Notes: generated by a model from the letters alone, not told the origin. Numbered from the stretch's first letter, positions 1-8,364 are shown. The stretch is DNA of 64,000 bases from Streptomyces marispadix (GCF_022524345.1 NZ_JAKWJU010000002.1:2480001-2544000), one strand, 5' to 3'. Numbers and translations: made by a program.

Positions 1-2127
1 CTGGGCGTCGGCGTCGCGGTGCTGTGTGGAGTACAGCTCGAGTGCTTGCCGCCAGGCGCGGTCGGCTTCTTCCGTGTCGTGGTCGGCGAGAGCGTGCCCG
101 AGGTGGTCGAGGGCGTCTGCCTGGGCGGTGGTGTCGCCGAGGTTGGAGTACAGGGCGATGGCCCGGCGGAAGTGCCTTTCAGCGGTGTGGGTATCGCCGG
201 TGTGGTGGTCGATGTAGCCCAGGCTGAGGAGGGTTCTTGCTTCGCCGCTACGGTCATCGCTCCTGCGGCACTTGGTCAGGGCCCGGGCGCAGTACTGGCG
301 GGCCTGGGCGAAGTGGCCCAGTTTTGCCGTGTACCAGCCGACTTCGTTGAGGGCGTGGGAACCGCTGACCTCGATGCTAAGTGAGTCGTAAATCTGGAGT
401 GCCTGCTGGGCGTGCTCAAGTGCCTTCTGATAGTTGCCTTGTTCTTCCCATGCCTTGGCAATGGCCCGGTGGGTATGTGCCTGGCCCAGTTGGTCGCCAT
501 CCCCTTCTGCTCCGGCGAGTCCTTCTTCGAGGTGGGTCAGTGCTTCCTGGTGGCGGCCGAGTTGTGCGCATGCGCGCCCGAGGTGACGGTGTGAGCGGGT
601 GCGGGTGTGGGGGTCATTGAGGTGTTTCGATGCGGATGCGCCGGCCTGCCACGCGATGAGGTTGTCGTGGAGATGGCCTTGCCGAAGCTGGAATGTGGTG
701 AGTGTCCAGGCCAGTTGCCAGACTCTGGCGTGCCATCCCCTTTCGGCGGCCATGTGCAGTACCGCCATTAGGTTGGCGCGTTCGGCGCTGAACCACTCCC
801 ATGCCGCCTGGGCATCTGCGAGGTGCTGCGGTTGGCAGCCGTCGGAGTGTTCGCCGAGTTCGATTGCTGTGTGATGGGGTGCGATGAGCACGTCTGCGTC
901 GTGTGCGGTTCGCGCGCAGAACTCGGCCAGACCCTGCAGGGCCCGGTCGCGTTCCTCCTGCGGGTGCTCGGCGCGTGCTCGTTTTGCTGCATAGAGCCGG
1001 ACAAGGTCGTGCATTCGGTAGCGGCCGACTGCGTGCTGCTGCACCAGCGAGACGCGCACCAGCTGACGCAAGACTCTGCGTACCCCTGTGACTGACTGGC
1101 CAGTGAGGCTGGCGGCAGCATGGACACTGAGGTCAGAGCCAGGAGCCAGCCCCACCAATCGGAAGGCGGCGGCTTGCTCGGCTGTGAGGGCCTCGTACGA
1201 CCACGAGAGCACTGCTTCAATCTGTGTAACCGACGTGCCTGCGTCCAGAACCTGCAGCCGTGTGGAGGCTTCACGCAGTTCGGCAGCAATGTCGGCAAGA
1301 GGGGTGAGGGGCTCTAGGCGTGCATGGCTGGCGACGATACTCAGTGCTAGCGGTAGCCCTGCACACCAAGCGACCAGGTCTGTCACGGCAGTGGGTTCAG
1401 CGGTCTGGCGTTCCTGGCCCAGATGGTGGCTCAACAGCTTCCGTGCGTCAGGCTCGCTAAGTGTGTCGACAGGGAGCATGTGTGCGCTGTGTGTTGCTGA
1501 CAGGCTCGCCATCTGATCGCGACTGGTCACCAGCACCGTGCAGGTCGGACTCCCAGGGAGAAGCGGAGCAACCTGATCACTGTCACGGGCGTTGTCCAGC
1601 ACCACGAGTATCCGCCGCTGCGCTACGAGACTGCGATATAGGGCCAGTTGGGAGCTGAGGTCGGCCGGGATCTCCTTCTGATCCGCGACGAGCGCATCGA
1701 GGAAGCCTCGCACTGCCTCGTGTGGGGGCACCGGTTTGTCACTAGGATCGAAGCCTCGAAGATCGATGAAGAGTTGCCCATCCGGGAACTGACTGACGTG
1801 CTGGTGGGCCCAGTGCAGTGCAAGCCATGTCTTCCCTATGCCACCGGTGCCGCCAATAGCGGAGATCACCATGGCCGAGCCCTCTTGCACGCTGGCTTCC
1901 AGCACATCGCTGAGCGACGCGAGTTCAGCATCGCGTCCGATGAACGTACCCGGCGCCGCGGGCAGTTGCCGAGGAACCTTCGGTGCCGAATGCGCGGCAT
2001 GAAGGTGCACGTCACCATGAAACTGGCCAGCCTGAACGACGGGACCCTGCACCGTGCCGCTCACCGTGTTGTGGAACTCGGCTGCACCCGCCATGCCATC
2101 CAGCGGGCCTTGTGGCAGCTCGCTCAT
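1..2127 (-). CDS. NB-ARC/TPR STAND-type ATPase, 3' end beyond window
   Basis: Reading leftward from an ATG at 2127 the frame stays open to base 1 (709 codons), so the C-terminus is missing. After a short N-terminal motif (residues about 20-43, with a VVQAG core) comes an NB-ARC ATPase: P-loop GGTGGIGKT at residues 92-100, Walker B RRILVVLDNARD near residue 175, and the sensor-type VLVTSR near residue 200. The C-terminal half, down to AWRQALELYSTQ at the window edge, looks like tetratricopeptide repeats. Family knowledge: such proteins are signal-transducing switches, either regulators or NLR-like immune sensors. No DNA-binding domain precedes the NB-ARC, so an AfsR/SARP-type regulator is unlikely. 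It lies beside restriction-modification genes, which favours a defence role, but that is inference. A purine-rich GGTGGGA about 11 nt upstream may be the ribosome site. Confidence 0.85.
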   Translation of the reverse strand, partial: MSELPQGPLDGMAGAAEFHNTVSGTVQGPVVQAGQFHGDVHLHAAHSAPKVPRQLPAAPGTFIGRDAELASLSDVLEASVQEGSAMVISAIGGTGGIGKTWLALHWAHQHVSQFPDGQLFIDLRGFDPSDKPVPPHEAVRGFLDALVADQKEIPADLSSQLALYRSLVAQRRILVVLDNARDSDQVAPLLPGSPTCTVLVTSRDQMASLSATHSAHMLPVDTLSEPDARKLLSHHLGQERQTAEPTAVTDLVAWCAGLPLALSIVASHARLEPLTPLADIAAELREASTRLQVLDAGTSVTQIEAVLSWSYEALTAEQAAAFRLVGLAPGSDLSVHAAASLTGQSVTGVRRVLRQLVRVSLVQQHAVGRYRMHDLVRLYAAKRARAEHPQEERDRALQGLAEFCARTAHDADVLIAPHHTAIELGEHSDGCQPQHLADAQAAWEWFSAERANLMAVLHMAAERGWHARVWQLAWTLTTFQLRQGHLHDNLIAWQAGASASKHLNDPHTRTRSHRHLGRACAQLGRHQEALTHLEEGLAGAEGDGDQLGQAHTHRAIAKAWEEQGNYQKALEHAQQALQIYDSLSIEVSGSHALNEVGWYTAKLGHFAQARQYCARALTKCRRSDDRSGEARTLLSLGYIDHHTGDTHTAERHFRRAIALYSNLGDTTAQADALDHLGHALADHDTEEADRAWRQALELYSTQHRDADAQ

Positions 2128-2339
2128 GGGGATGAGTGTCCCACCCGTGGCGAGAACCTCAGCGCCCGGGCGCTTGTACCGAAAGGCCGTCCGCGGTTGG
2201 CTGTGAGCCGTTCGTGCGAGGGTGGACATCGGCCACGGAGGTCAGGACGGGGCCAATCTCCAGGTCAGTGGCCGTCCTTTGAGGGCTCGGCAACGCCGTT
2301 CGTCCACCTAGAGCGCGGTCGAGTCCCGCTCAGTAACGC

Positions 2340-3551
2340 TTAGGCTGCCTTCTCGTAGGTCATGGACGCGAGGCGGTTGTAGATGGCGGTGGCCAGGGCG
2401 CGAGCGAGGCCGATGGGTACGGCGTTGCCGATCTGCCGGGCGATATCGCTCTTACTGCCGTACCACTGGTACTCGTCGGGGAAGCCCTGGATCAGTGCTG
2501 CTTCGTAGTGCGTGATGGGCCGGTGCTCGGTCGGGTGGAGGTAGCGGCCCTTCTCGGGCTTGAAAAACTCGGTCCGGATCGTCACGGAAGGCTGTCCAGC
2601 GCGGAGGCGGCCCATCACGTCGTTCGTACCGCTGAGGTGGCTATCCCATGCGGGGGTGCTCAGGTACTCCCCGTCATCGCTGAACTTATCCCTCAGATCG
2701 TGTCGATTGCCCCCCTGCGGGATCGCCTTGTAGCGAGCCACTGACAGAGGGGTGGGATTGCGGCCAAAGTGCAGCTCAGGAGTGAAGTACGGCCCTGGCA
2801 CCTCGCCGTGGTACTCCACCTGCGGCAGCTCGGTCCCCAGGATCGGGACGCGGGACGACTGCTCGAAGACGGTCTCGACCGGAACCCAGCGCAACAGTTG
2901 ATCCTCCTCGGAGAAGAGGACCATATCGTCAACCGCCATCGGTTCCTTCGTGTGGGTCGGCACGGGGAACGGTGCGGGCTCTCCCAGGTCGCGGTGAGAT
3001 CCGATGACGATGGTCCGCCTCCTCGCCTGCGGTACCCCATAGTCAGCAGCGTTGAGAATCGCAGCCTCCAGGTGGTACTCGCCGAGGCCGTCAGACCGCA
3101 CCTGTTCGGCAAGCCTGGCGTAGTCGGGCGATGCGGCGAACCGGTCTACATTCTCCAGAACGAACACCCTCGGACGAACAACGTCGACGACCCGCAGGTA
3201 GTGCCGCCACAGTTCGTTCCGGGGATCATCGGCGTATCCCTTGCCCAGGTTTGAGAAGCCCTGGCAGGGAGGGCCGCCAGCTATGACGTCGATGCTCTCT
3301 GCGTACGGACGCGGGTCAAAGTCCTCTATGAGCCCCTGGAATACGCTGGCCGACTCATGGTTCGCCGCGTACGTGGCCGCGGCAGCGGGATCATTCTCTA
3401 CTGCGGCGACGGTACGGAAGCGCGGTCGCTCGGATACAAGGTCATCGGCGAACGAGCTGAACCCTTCGCTGAACCCTCCGCAGCCGGCAAACAGGTCCAT
3501 GACCGTGAACTCGCCCGCAACTGGGCGCACTTCGTCCTCCGCGAGATCCAT
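2340..3551 (-). CDS. DNA (cytosine-5) methyltransferase
   Basis: A 403-residue m5C methyltransferase. Motif I is FAGCGGFSEGF close to the N-terminus, motif IV with the catalytic cysteine is GGPPCQGFS near residue 94, motif VI is VLENVDRF, motif VIII is PQARRR, then a target-recognition region of about 150 residues, and motif X is RQIGNAVPIGLARAL. It transfers methyl from SAM to C5 of a cytosine in an unknown target. The open frame extends upstream to 3641, but the ATG at 3551 is preferred because it gives an N-terminus close to motif I and a TAGGAT -10 box lies 7 nt upstream, which suggests a leaderless message. It diverges from an AspBHI-like endonuclease whose start is 110 bp away, so the two probably form one restriction-modification or modification-dependent system. 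Confidence 0.9.
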   Translation of the reverse strand: MDLAEDEVRPVAGEFTVMDLFAGCGGFSEGFSSFADDLVSERPRFRTVAAVENDPAAAATYAANHESASVFQGLIEDFDPRPYAESIDVIAGGPPCQGFSNLGKGYADDPRNELWRHYLRVVDVVRPRVFVLENVDRFAASPDYARLAEQVRSDGLGEYHLEAAILNAADYGVPQARRRTIVIGSHRDLGEPAPFPVPTHTKEPMAVDDMVLFSEEDQLLRWVPVETVFEQSSRVPILGTELPQVEYHGEVPGPYFTPELHFGRNPTPLSVARYKAIPQGGNRHDLRDKFSDDGEYLSTPAWDSHLSGTNDVMGRLRAGQPSVTIRTEFFKPEKGRYLHPTEHRPITHYEAALIQGFPDEYQWYGSKSDIARQIGNAVPIGLARALATAIYNRLASMTYEKAA

Positions 3552-3558
3552 GGTGAAG

Positions 3559-3564
3559 ATCCTA
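3559..3564 (-). promoter_or_regulatory. Putative -10 box (TAGGAT) of the cytosine methyltransferase
   Basis: On the minus strand TAGGAT, the textbook streptomycete -10 hexamer, ends 7 nt before the ATG at 3551. That spacing would place transcription initiation at or next to the start codon, giving a leaderless mRNA. No good -35 hexamer is seen 16-18 nt upstream. The AGGA within it could instead act as a Shine-Dalgarno sequence. Confidence 0.45.
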
Positions 3565-3648
3565 GACAGCACCACTGACACCCCCACGCCGACCACCGGC
3601 ATCCGGGGCGACTGCTGGCACGGGCGGAGGGCGAGTCCCATCGGGTGC

Positions 3649-3655
3649 TAGACCT
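3649..3655 (+). promoter_or_regulatory. Putative -10 box (TAGACCT) of the AspBHI-like endonuclease
   Basis: TAGACCT ends 7 nt before the ATG at 3662, mirroring the layout of the divergent methyltransferase. No purine-rich Shine-Dalgarno sequence is visible just upstream of this ATG, so a leaderless message is plausible. The match to TANNNT is imperfect. Confidence 0.3.
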
Positions 3656-3661
3656 ACGTGT

Positions 3662-4879
3662 ATGACTCTCCCTGTCCCCCAACCGCAGGTAGCCTTCGAA
3701 GATCTCTCGGCCGCTGACCTGGTCGTGGACGCCGTGTACGCCGGCGGTTCTAACGGTCACTCAGGGGATGACCCCATCGCCCGCCTCATCAGCGGCGTGG
3801 GGAACCAGGGAGGGTTCCGATACAAGGGCTCACCGGCAAGGCAGACGGTGCGCCTCGCGGTTCTTTACACCACAGGCACGGACATCGACTGGCCGGACTA
3901 CCTGGACCTGGACACCGGGACATTCACCTACTACGGCGACAACAAGAAGCCCGGCCAGGACCTCCACGGCACATCCCGCGGCGGCAACAGCCTCCTGCGG
4001 GACGCCTTCGCTGCCTCACACGGCGCCGAGGAAGACCGCCGCACGAGAGTCCCGCCCTTCTTCCTCTTCGAAAAGGCCACGGCCACCGGGCGAGCAGTCC
4101 GCTTCCGCGGCCTACTCGCCCCAGGCGGACCAACCCTCCCGTCCGATGACGAACTAGCCGCGATCTGGCGCACCACCAGGAACGAACGATTCCAGAACTA
4201 CCGGGCCCGGTTCACCGTCCTCGACCAGGCCCGCATCCCCCGGGCCTGGATTGAACACCTCCTCAAGGGAGGTGACCCCCTTGAGGACGAATGCCCGCCG
4301 GCCTGGAAGAACTGGGTCAAGGGCCGTATCTACGCACCCCTCCTGGCCCCGTCCACCACCGTCACCCGCACCAAGCAGGAACAGTTGCCCAACGACCTCG
4401 AAGGCAAGGCCATCCTCGAAGCGATCCGGACTCACTTCCACGGCCGTGAGCACGGCTTCGAAGCATGCGCAGTGGCGCTCTGGCGCCTCATAGCACCCCG
4501 CACAGGTTGGTGCGACATCACCCGCCCCGGCTGTGACGGAGGACGCGACGCCGTCGGCCAGTACATCCTCGGCCCCGCCGCAGCCACCATCAGCATCGAC
4601 TTCGCCCTGGAAGCCAAGTGCTACGGCGCTGCCAATTCCGTCGGAGTCAGAGAGGTCTCCCGTCTCATCTCCCGCATCAGGCACCGCAACTTCGGCGTCC
4701 TGGTCACCACCTCGTACTTCCACAAGCAGGTGCAGGAGGAAGTCCACGAGGACGGCCACCCCATCGTGCTTGTATGCGGGAAGGACATAGTCGACGCTCT
4801 TCGACAGCACGGACACTCCACCGCCGATGCAGTCCAGGAATGGCTTGCACAGAGCTTTTCGAGTCCTAGCCATACGTAA
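3662..4879 (+). CDS. AspBHI-type restriction endonuclease (SRA-like N-terminus, Mrr-like nuclease)
   Basis: 405 residues in two parts. The N-terminal half (DLVVDAVYAGG through DLHGTSRGGNSLL, residues about 18-115) matches the SRA-like DNA-recognition domain of AspBHI-type enzymes. The C-terminal part (residues about 270-390) is an Mrr/PD-(D/E)xK nuclease: GGRDAVGQY with Asp296 and FALEAKCY with Glu317 and Lys319 form the D...ExK active site, followed by VREVSRLISRIRHRN. AspBHI itself cuts DNA containing 5-methylcytosine. Here the gene diverges from an m5C methyltransferase, so either its target differs from the host methylation or the enzyme has become blocked by methylation. No Shine-Dalgarno sequence is visible before the ATG. 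The domain assignment is firm; the cleavage specificity is not predictable. Confidence 0.8.
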   Translation: MTLPVPQPQVAFEDLSAADLVVDAVYAGGSNGHSGDDPIARLISGVGNQGGFRYKGSPARQTVRLAVLYTTGTDIDWPDYLDLDTGTFTYYGDNKKPGQDLHGTSRGGNSLLRDAFAASHGAEEDRRTRVPPFFLFEKATATGRAVRFRGLLAPGGPTLPSDDELAAIWRTTRNERFQNYRARFTVLDQARIPRAWIEHLLKGGDPLEDECPPAWKNWVKGRIYAPLLAPSTTVTRTKQEQLPNDLEGKAILEAIRTHFHGREHGFEACAVALWRLIAPRTGWCDITRPGCDGGRDAVGQYILGPAAATISIDFALEAKCYGAANSVGVREVSRLISRIRHRNFGVLVTTSYFHKQVQEEVHEDGHPIVLVCGKDIVDALRQHGHSTADAVQEWLAQSFSSPSHT

Positions 4880-5164
4880 GGGCAGGCACGCAGAGAGCTT
4901 CGGCAATCACAAGACCGAGCTGCGCAGTAGTCCGTGCTTCCTACAGCAGCGGGTGCACTCGTTGCTCATCCTGTGGCAGTGGTGACCACAGGCAATTGGC
5001 ACCATCCTGGTTCGCCGGTCGTGCGGACCTATCGATCGCGCAGCAAGACTGGTCACGTCCGCACCTGTCGAGCGATGTCCGCGGCCACGTTCGTACCTCC
5101 CGGCCTAGCTCGCACACGTAGCCATCAGCACAGTGAGTCTGACAACTCGGCTAGCGTGGAAGTG

Positions 5165-5608
5165 ATGACGCCCAGCACTAGCCCTGAGGAGTCGACACCT
5201 CCGACTCCGGGCCGTTCACGCAATATGGCTGCGATCAAGCGGCGGGACACAAAGCCTGAGCGCACCATCCGGTCCATGCTCCACGCTGCTGGAAAGCGGT
5301 ACCGCGTGGACTTCCGTCTTCAGCTGGACGGTGCACGCCCGCGGCCAGACATCTTGTTCACACGGGCACGGGTCGCCATCTTTGTGGACGGCTGCTTCTG
5401 GCACTGCTGTCCGGAGCACGGTCGGCAACCTGGAGTCAACGGCGGGTACTGGGGACCAAAGCTAGAGCGCAACGTTGCACGCGACAGAGCCGCCGACGAA
5501 GCTCTGACAGCTGCTGGCTGGACAGTCGTCCGCGTGTGGGAACACGAGGCTCCAGAGCAGGCCGTGGAGCGCATACTCGCGATTCTCGACACCGCCCTGT
5601 CCGACTGA
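5165..5608 (+). CDS. vsr: Very short patch repair (Vsr) endonuclease
   Basis: A Vsr-family mismatch endonuclease of about 147 residues, the usual family size. It carries the family start RNMAAIKRRDTKPE, then RSMLHAAGKRYRVDF, the catalytic-Asp segment RPRPDILF, the strongly conserved FVDGCFWHCCPEHG, and GWTVVRVWEHE near the end. Vsr nicks beside T in T:G mismatches left when 5-methylcytosine deaminates, and it normally travels with m5C methyltransferases; two flank it here. The open frame extends upstream to 4934, but homology begins only near 5200. ATG 5165 is chosen, with in-frame GTGs at 5156 and 5162 as alternatives. It sits between two restriction systems and may serve either. About 285 bp upstream show no other gene. 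Confidence 0.92.
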   Translation: MTPSTSPEESTPPTPGRSRNMAAIKRRDTKPERTIRSMLHAAGKRYRVDFRLQLDGARPRPDILFTRARVAIFVDGCFWHCCPEHGRQPGVNGGYWGPKLERNVARDRAADEALTAAGWTVVRVWEHEAPEQAVERILAILDTALSD

Positions 5609-5972
5609 TCAGAGCTCGTCCTGGCTAGGCGTACCCCGATACCTCGGTGCCCCGTGTCACCCTGACGGAAGCTACCCAGAGCAAGCGACAGGGGCGCCCC
5701 AGGGGGTGGGCATCCTGTTCGGCAGGTTGCCGCTGAGACGATACTTAGGGGTTACACAGGGATGCCCAGGGGATCTACGTGCAAGTCACTCTCGTAGCAG
5801 GCCAGCGAGCGACTGTAGAACTTGCAGCCCACGCGCCAGACGAGCGATGTCCGAGGCGTGTGAGAAGGTGCTGACTTGCGGAGGTAGCCCTGCCGTCGGC
5901 AGCGCTGGCAGCGACGCTGACGCTCCTCAGCGACACGAGGACATCACTGGGTAAGGAAGGCGACAGAACCTG
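5609..5972. other. Non-coding gap before the NaeI-type methyltransferase
   Basis: These 364 bases carry no convincing gene. An open frame here shows neither a typical codon pattern nor recognisable protein sequence. The region presumably holds the promoter and leader of the downstream methyltransferase; no clear -35/-10 pair was found. GGAAGG at about 5955-5960 is the likely ribosome site, 12 nt before the ATG at 5973. Confidence 0.5.
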
Positions 5973-7307
5973 ATGGGCGGAAACACCCCTAAGCTGACCT
6001 CCATCGAGATCTGCGCGGGAGCAGGCGGGCAAGCCGTCGGACTGCATGCCGCCAATTTCCGCCACCTTGCCCTGGTCGAGATCGACAAGCATGCTGTGCA
6101 AACCTTGAGAGCAAACATCAAGAATAAGCACACAAAGGGCTGGAAGTGGGAGCGCGCTAACTGCAAGATCTTCGATAAGGACGTTAAGGATTTTCAGCCT
6201 TTCAAGATCCTCCCCGAGTTGGAGAAGGGAAAACTTGACCTGTTGGCCGGGGGTGTCCCTTGTCCGCCATTTTCCATTGCAGGCAAGCAGCTGGGGCAGG
6301 ACGATGAGCGCGACCTCTTCCCTAAGTTCCTCGACCTCGTCCGGGAACTAGAGCCCAGGGCTGTGATGATCGAAAACGTGCGGGGCCTAAAGGAGCCTGC
6401 AGACCGTTTCCGCACGTATCGAAAGGGAATTATCAAGCAGCTTCGCGAGGCTGGCTACGTTGTCTGCGGGTGGGAAATTCTCGAAGCCGCCGACTTCGGC
6501 GTCCCGCAACTGCGCCCGCGCGCCATCCTCGTAGCAATTCGCAAGGACTGTCATCGAGGATTCACCTGGCCGAAGGGTGGTGACTTCCGGACGAAAACTG
6601 TTTTTCAAGCCCTCGATGACACGATGAGGCGCCGTTGCGGGATCGGAAGGTACGAGGCCCCCGAACTCAAGACAACCGAACAGTGCAACTTGGCAGAAAA
6701 GGCGTACGTCCAATGGCAACGCAAAGCCAGGAATGCTCCAGTCGGGATCGCCCCGACCCTCGTGGGTGGTTCCAAAATCCACGGGGGAGCAGATCTTGGC
6801 CCCACGCGGGCTAAGAAGGCATGGGAAGCGTTCGGTGTCAATGGGCTCGGCGTAGCCAACGAGAAGAGAGATCGCAACTTCGAGAAGGACCTGGACCGCG
6901 ATCTACTCGACCTCAACAAGGGCATCATGCTATCCGTTGCCCAGGCAGCACTCATCCAAGGATTTCCCAAGTACTGGGTGTTTGAGGGGGCCAAGACGGC
7001 TCGCTATCGACAGGTAGGGAACGCCTTTCCACCCCCAGTCGCGGAAGCAGTCGGCCGTGCCATTGCGGAGGCACTCGGGCGTACCGGTGAGCTCACTCAG
7101 GGACCAATCCTTGACGACGACAAGTACGAGGACGTCCCCACACAACAGCCACTACCGCTCGGTGTAGATGACAGCGTCCGCATCAACGGCGAAGCAGCAG
7201 CTCACAGGCTTGCCGTACTCAAACAGACCAGGGAAACCATGGTCGTGGCTGGCCCCGAATCGGCTACGGCCCGGTACTCTTCGCTCGCGGCGACCAGCGA
7301 TAGGTGA
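5973..7307 (+). CDS. DNA (cytosine-5) methyltransferase, probable partner of the NaeI-type enzyme
   Basis: 444 residues. m5C methyltransferase motifs in order: motif I SIEICAGAGGQAVGLH (residues about 9-24), motif IV AGGVPCPPFSIAGKQ with the catalytic Cys near residue 96, motif VI MIENVRGL, motif VIII QLRPRAIL, a recognition region, then motif X RQVGNAFPPPVAEAVG near residue 350, followed by a tail of about 90 residues. Motif IV has PCP rather than the commoner PCQ. It is convergent with a NaeI-type endonuclease 103 bp downstream, so it most likely protects GCCGGC by methylating cytosine. The gene is visibly richer in A/T than its surroundings (for example AAGAATAAGCACACAAAGGG near 6119), consistent with recent transfer. 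A Vsr gene lies upstream. Confidence 0.9.
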   Translation: MGGNTPKLTSIEICAGAGGQAVGLHAANFRHLALVEIDKHAVQTLRANIKNKHTKGWKWERANCKIFDKDVKDFQPFKILPELEKGKLDLLAGGVPCPPFSIAGKQLGQDDERDLFPKFLDLVRELEPRAVMIENVRGLKEPADRFRTYRKGIIKQLREAGYVVCGWEILEAADFGVPQLRPRAILVAIRKDCHRGFTWPKGGDFRTKTVFQALDDTMRRRCGIGRYEAPELKTTEQCNLAEKAYVQWQRKARNAPVGIAPTLVGGSKIHGGADLGPTRAKKAWEAFGVNGLGVANEKRDRNFEKDLDRDLLDLNKGIMLSVAQAALIQGFPKYWVFEGAKTARYRQVGNAFPPPVAEAVGRAIAEALGRTGELTQGPILDDDKYEDVPTQQPLPLGVDDSVRINGEAAAHRLAVLKQTRETMVVAGPESATARYSSLAATSDR

Positions 7308-7355
7308 CTCGGCGCATCTTCCACATCAATCTCGCCCTCAGACCGCAGACGAATG

Positions 7356-7386
7356 GACCGGAAACAGGCTCGCCCATCTTCCGGTC
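7356..7386. terminator. Putative bidirectional terminator between the convergent NaeI-type M and R genes
   Basis: GACCGGAA (7356-7363) and TTCCGGTC (7379-7386) form a perfect 8-bp stem with a 15-nt loop in the 103-bp gap between two convergent genes. No U-tract follows, as is usual in actinomycetes. Confidence 0.4.
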
Positions 7387-7410
7387 GGCCCCCACCCTTG
7401 ATGCAATTCC

Positions 7411-8364
7411 CTACCGCTCCGGGAGCACAGGTGCATCCACCCGCGGGTCGACGTCCCTTGCTACGACCCACTTGCGGCCTTCCAACTCCACCCACGGAAC
7501 GCCAGCATGCGATGATGTCCACGGTGCCAGGCGAACACTGACGGACTCACCGGCACCGGGTACCGGCAGTCCCAGAGCCCTGGCAACGGCCTGATGATTT
7601 CCGTACTGGCCGAGAATCACTATCCCTTCTGGCCGGAGCGCGGAGCGGGAACCGCCATTGTAGCGCACCCGCTTCATGTAATCGTCCTGTTGTGCCACGG
7701 TAGCCACCACACCGCGGGAAACTACACGTCCCTGCGCTCTACGAAACAATTCATGCACTCGCTGGGTTCCGTATCTGGGAGCGAAAATCGCGTCAATGTC
7801 GTGCTGCGAGAGACGCAGAAGGATGTTCTCCGGTAGCGGTGCGTCCTTGAAAAGCCACCGGATTGCCGTCTCGCGGGCAGCTGCGGTCAGGGACCGCTTG
7901 CCATCACGGTTGCCTTCCTTCTTGGTCAGCACTTCCTCAGTGACCCTGAAGAGTCCTGCCGACCAGATGCCTGCCTTGTCGCTCGCCCAAACCCCCAGGC
8001 AGAGGTAACCCATCGCCTCCGGTGGAATCATCCATCTTCCGATTTCCATGGAGTACTTGCAATCAACATCGATACTCTCGATGGAGTAGTCCATCCGCTT
8101 GCCATCAGAAAAGCCGAAAGCACGTTGGAGGTTGATCTCCACAAGGGTGCCGGCGTGGGTCTTCTCTGTCTTGTGTAACTGCTCCCAGCGGAACCGGCCA
8201 GTGTGCTGACCGTCAAGGAGCATGTCGAAGGTACGGCGAAGTGCGGCGCCAAACTGCTCGCCGTGCGGGTCGGCAGCCATGATTGCGGCCCTGACCGTCT
8301 CAAGTTGGGGGTCAAGGGACGTGTCTGACACGACGGGAAACAACGGCGGCTGGGATGCCGGCAT
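7411..8364 (-). CDS. naeIR: NaeI-type (type IIE) restriction endonuclease
   Basis: 317 residues from the ATG at 8364, the same length as I recall for NaeI, with GGGA about 10 nt upstream. NaeI landmarks are present at a constant +6 offset: Glu76 in GTLVEINLQR, Asp92 in MDYSIES, and Asp101/Lys103 in DVDCKYSM correspond to NaeI Glu70, Asp86, Asp95 and Lys97. Leu49 in LLDGQHTGR corresponds to Leu43 of NaeI's ligase-like motif. The C-terminal effector-binding part keeps ATVAQQDDYMKRVR and LRPEGIVILGQ. NaeI cuts GCCGGC only after binding a second copy of the site. The gene is convergent with an m5C methyltransferase and is flanked upstream by a tRNA-fragment/recombinase relic, so the pair probably arrived on a mobile element. 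The longer frame to 8457 adds an unrelated arginine-rich leader and is rejected. Confidence 0.93.
   Translation of the reverse strand: MPASQPPLFPVVSDTSLDPQLETVRAAIMAADPHGEQFGAALRRTFDMLLDGQHTGRFRWEQLHKTEKTHAGTLVEINLQRAFGFSDGKRMDYSIESIDVDCKYSMEIGRWMIPPEAMGYLCLGVWASDKAGIWSAGLFRVTEEVLTKKEGNRDGKRSLTAAARETAIRWLFKDAPLPENILLRLSQHDIDAIFAPRYGTQRVHELFRRAQGRVVSRGVVATVAQQDDYMKRVRYNGGSRSALRPEGIVILGQYGNHQAVARALGLPVPGAGESVSVRLAPWTSSHAGVPWVELEGRKWVVARDVDPRVDAPVLPER
8357..8362. other. GCCGGC (NaeI site) overlapping the start codon of the endonuclease gene
   Basis: The palindrome GCCGGC spans the G of the ATG and codons 2-3 (ATGCCGGCA on the minus strand). This would be a substrate of the cognate methyltransferase and endonuclease. 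Such sites are common in G+C-rich DNA, so the position may be chance. Confidence 0.6.

Noticed and set aside
1648..2343. A 231-codon forward open frame
   Set aside because: It is antisense to the start of the NB-ARC gene, whose minus-strand translation contains a perfect P-loop. The forward translation has no recognisable motif.
4154..4906. A 250-codon minus-strand open frame opposite the AspBHI-like nuclease
   Set aside because: High-G+C shadow frame. The forward strand carries the nuclease motifs (GGRDA, EAK).
5068..5853. The 13-mer CGAGCGATGTCCG occurring upstream of both vsr and the NaeI-type methyltransferase
   Set aside because: Two copies only, not symmetric, at different distances from the starts; easily chance in G+C-rich DNA.
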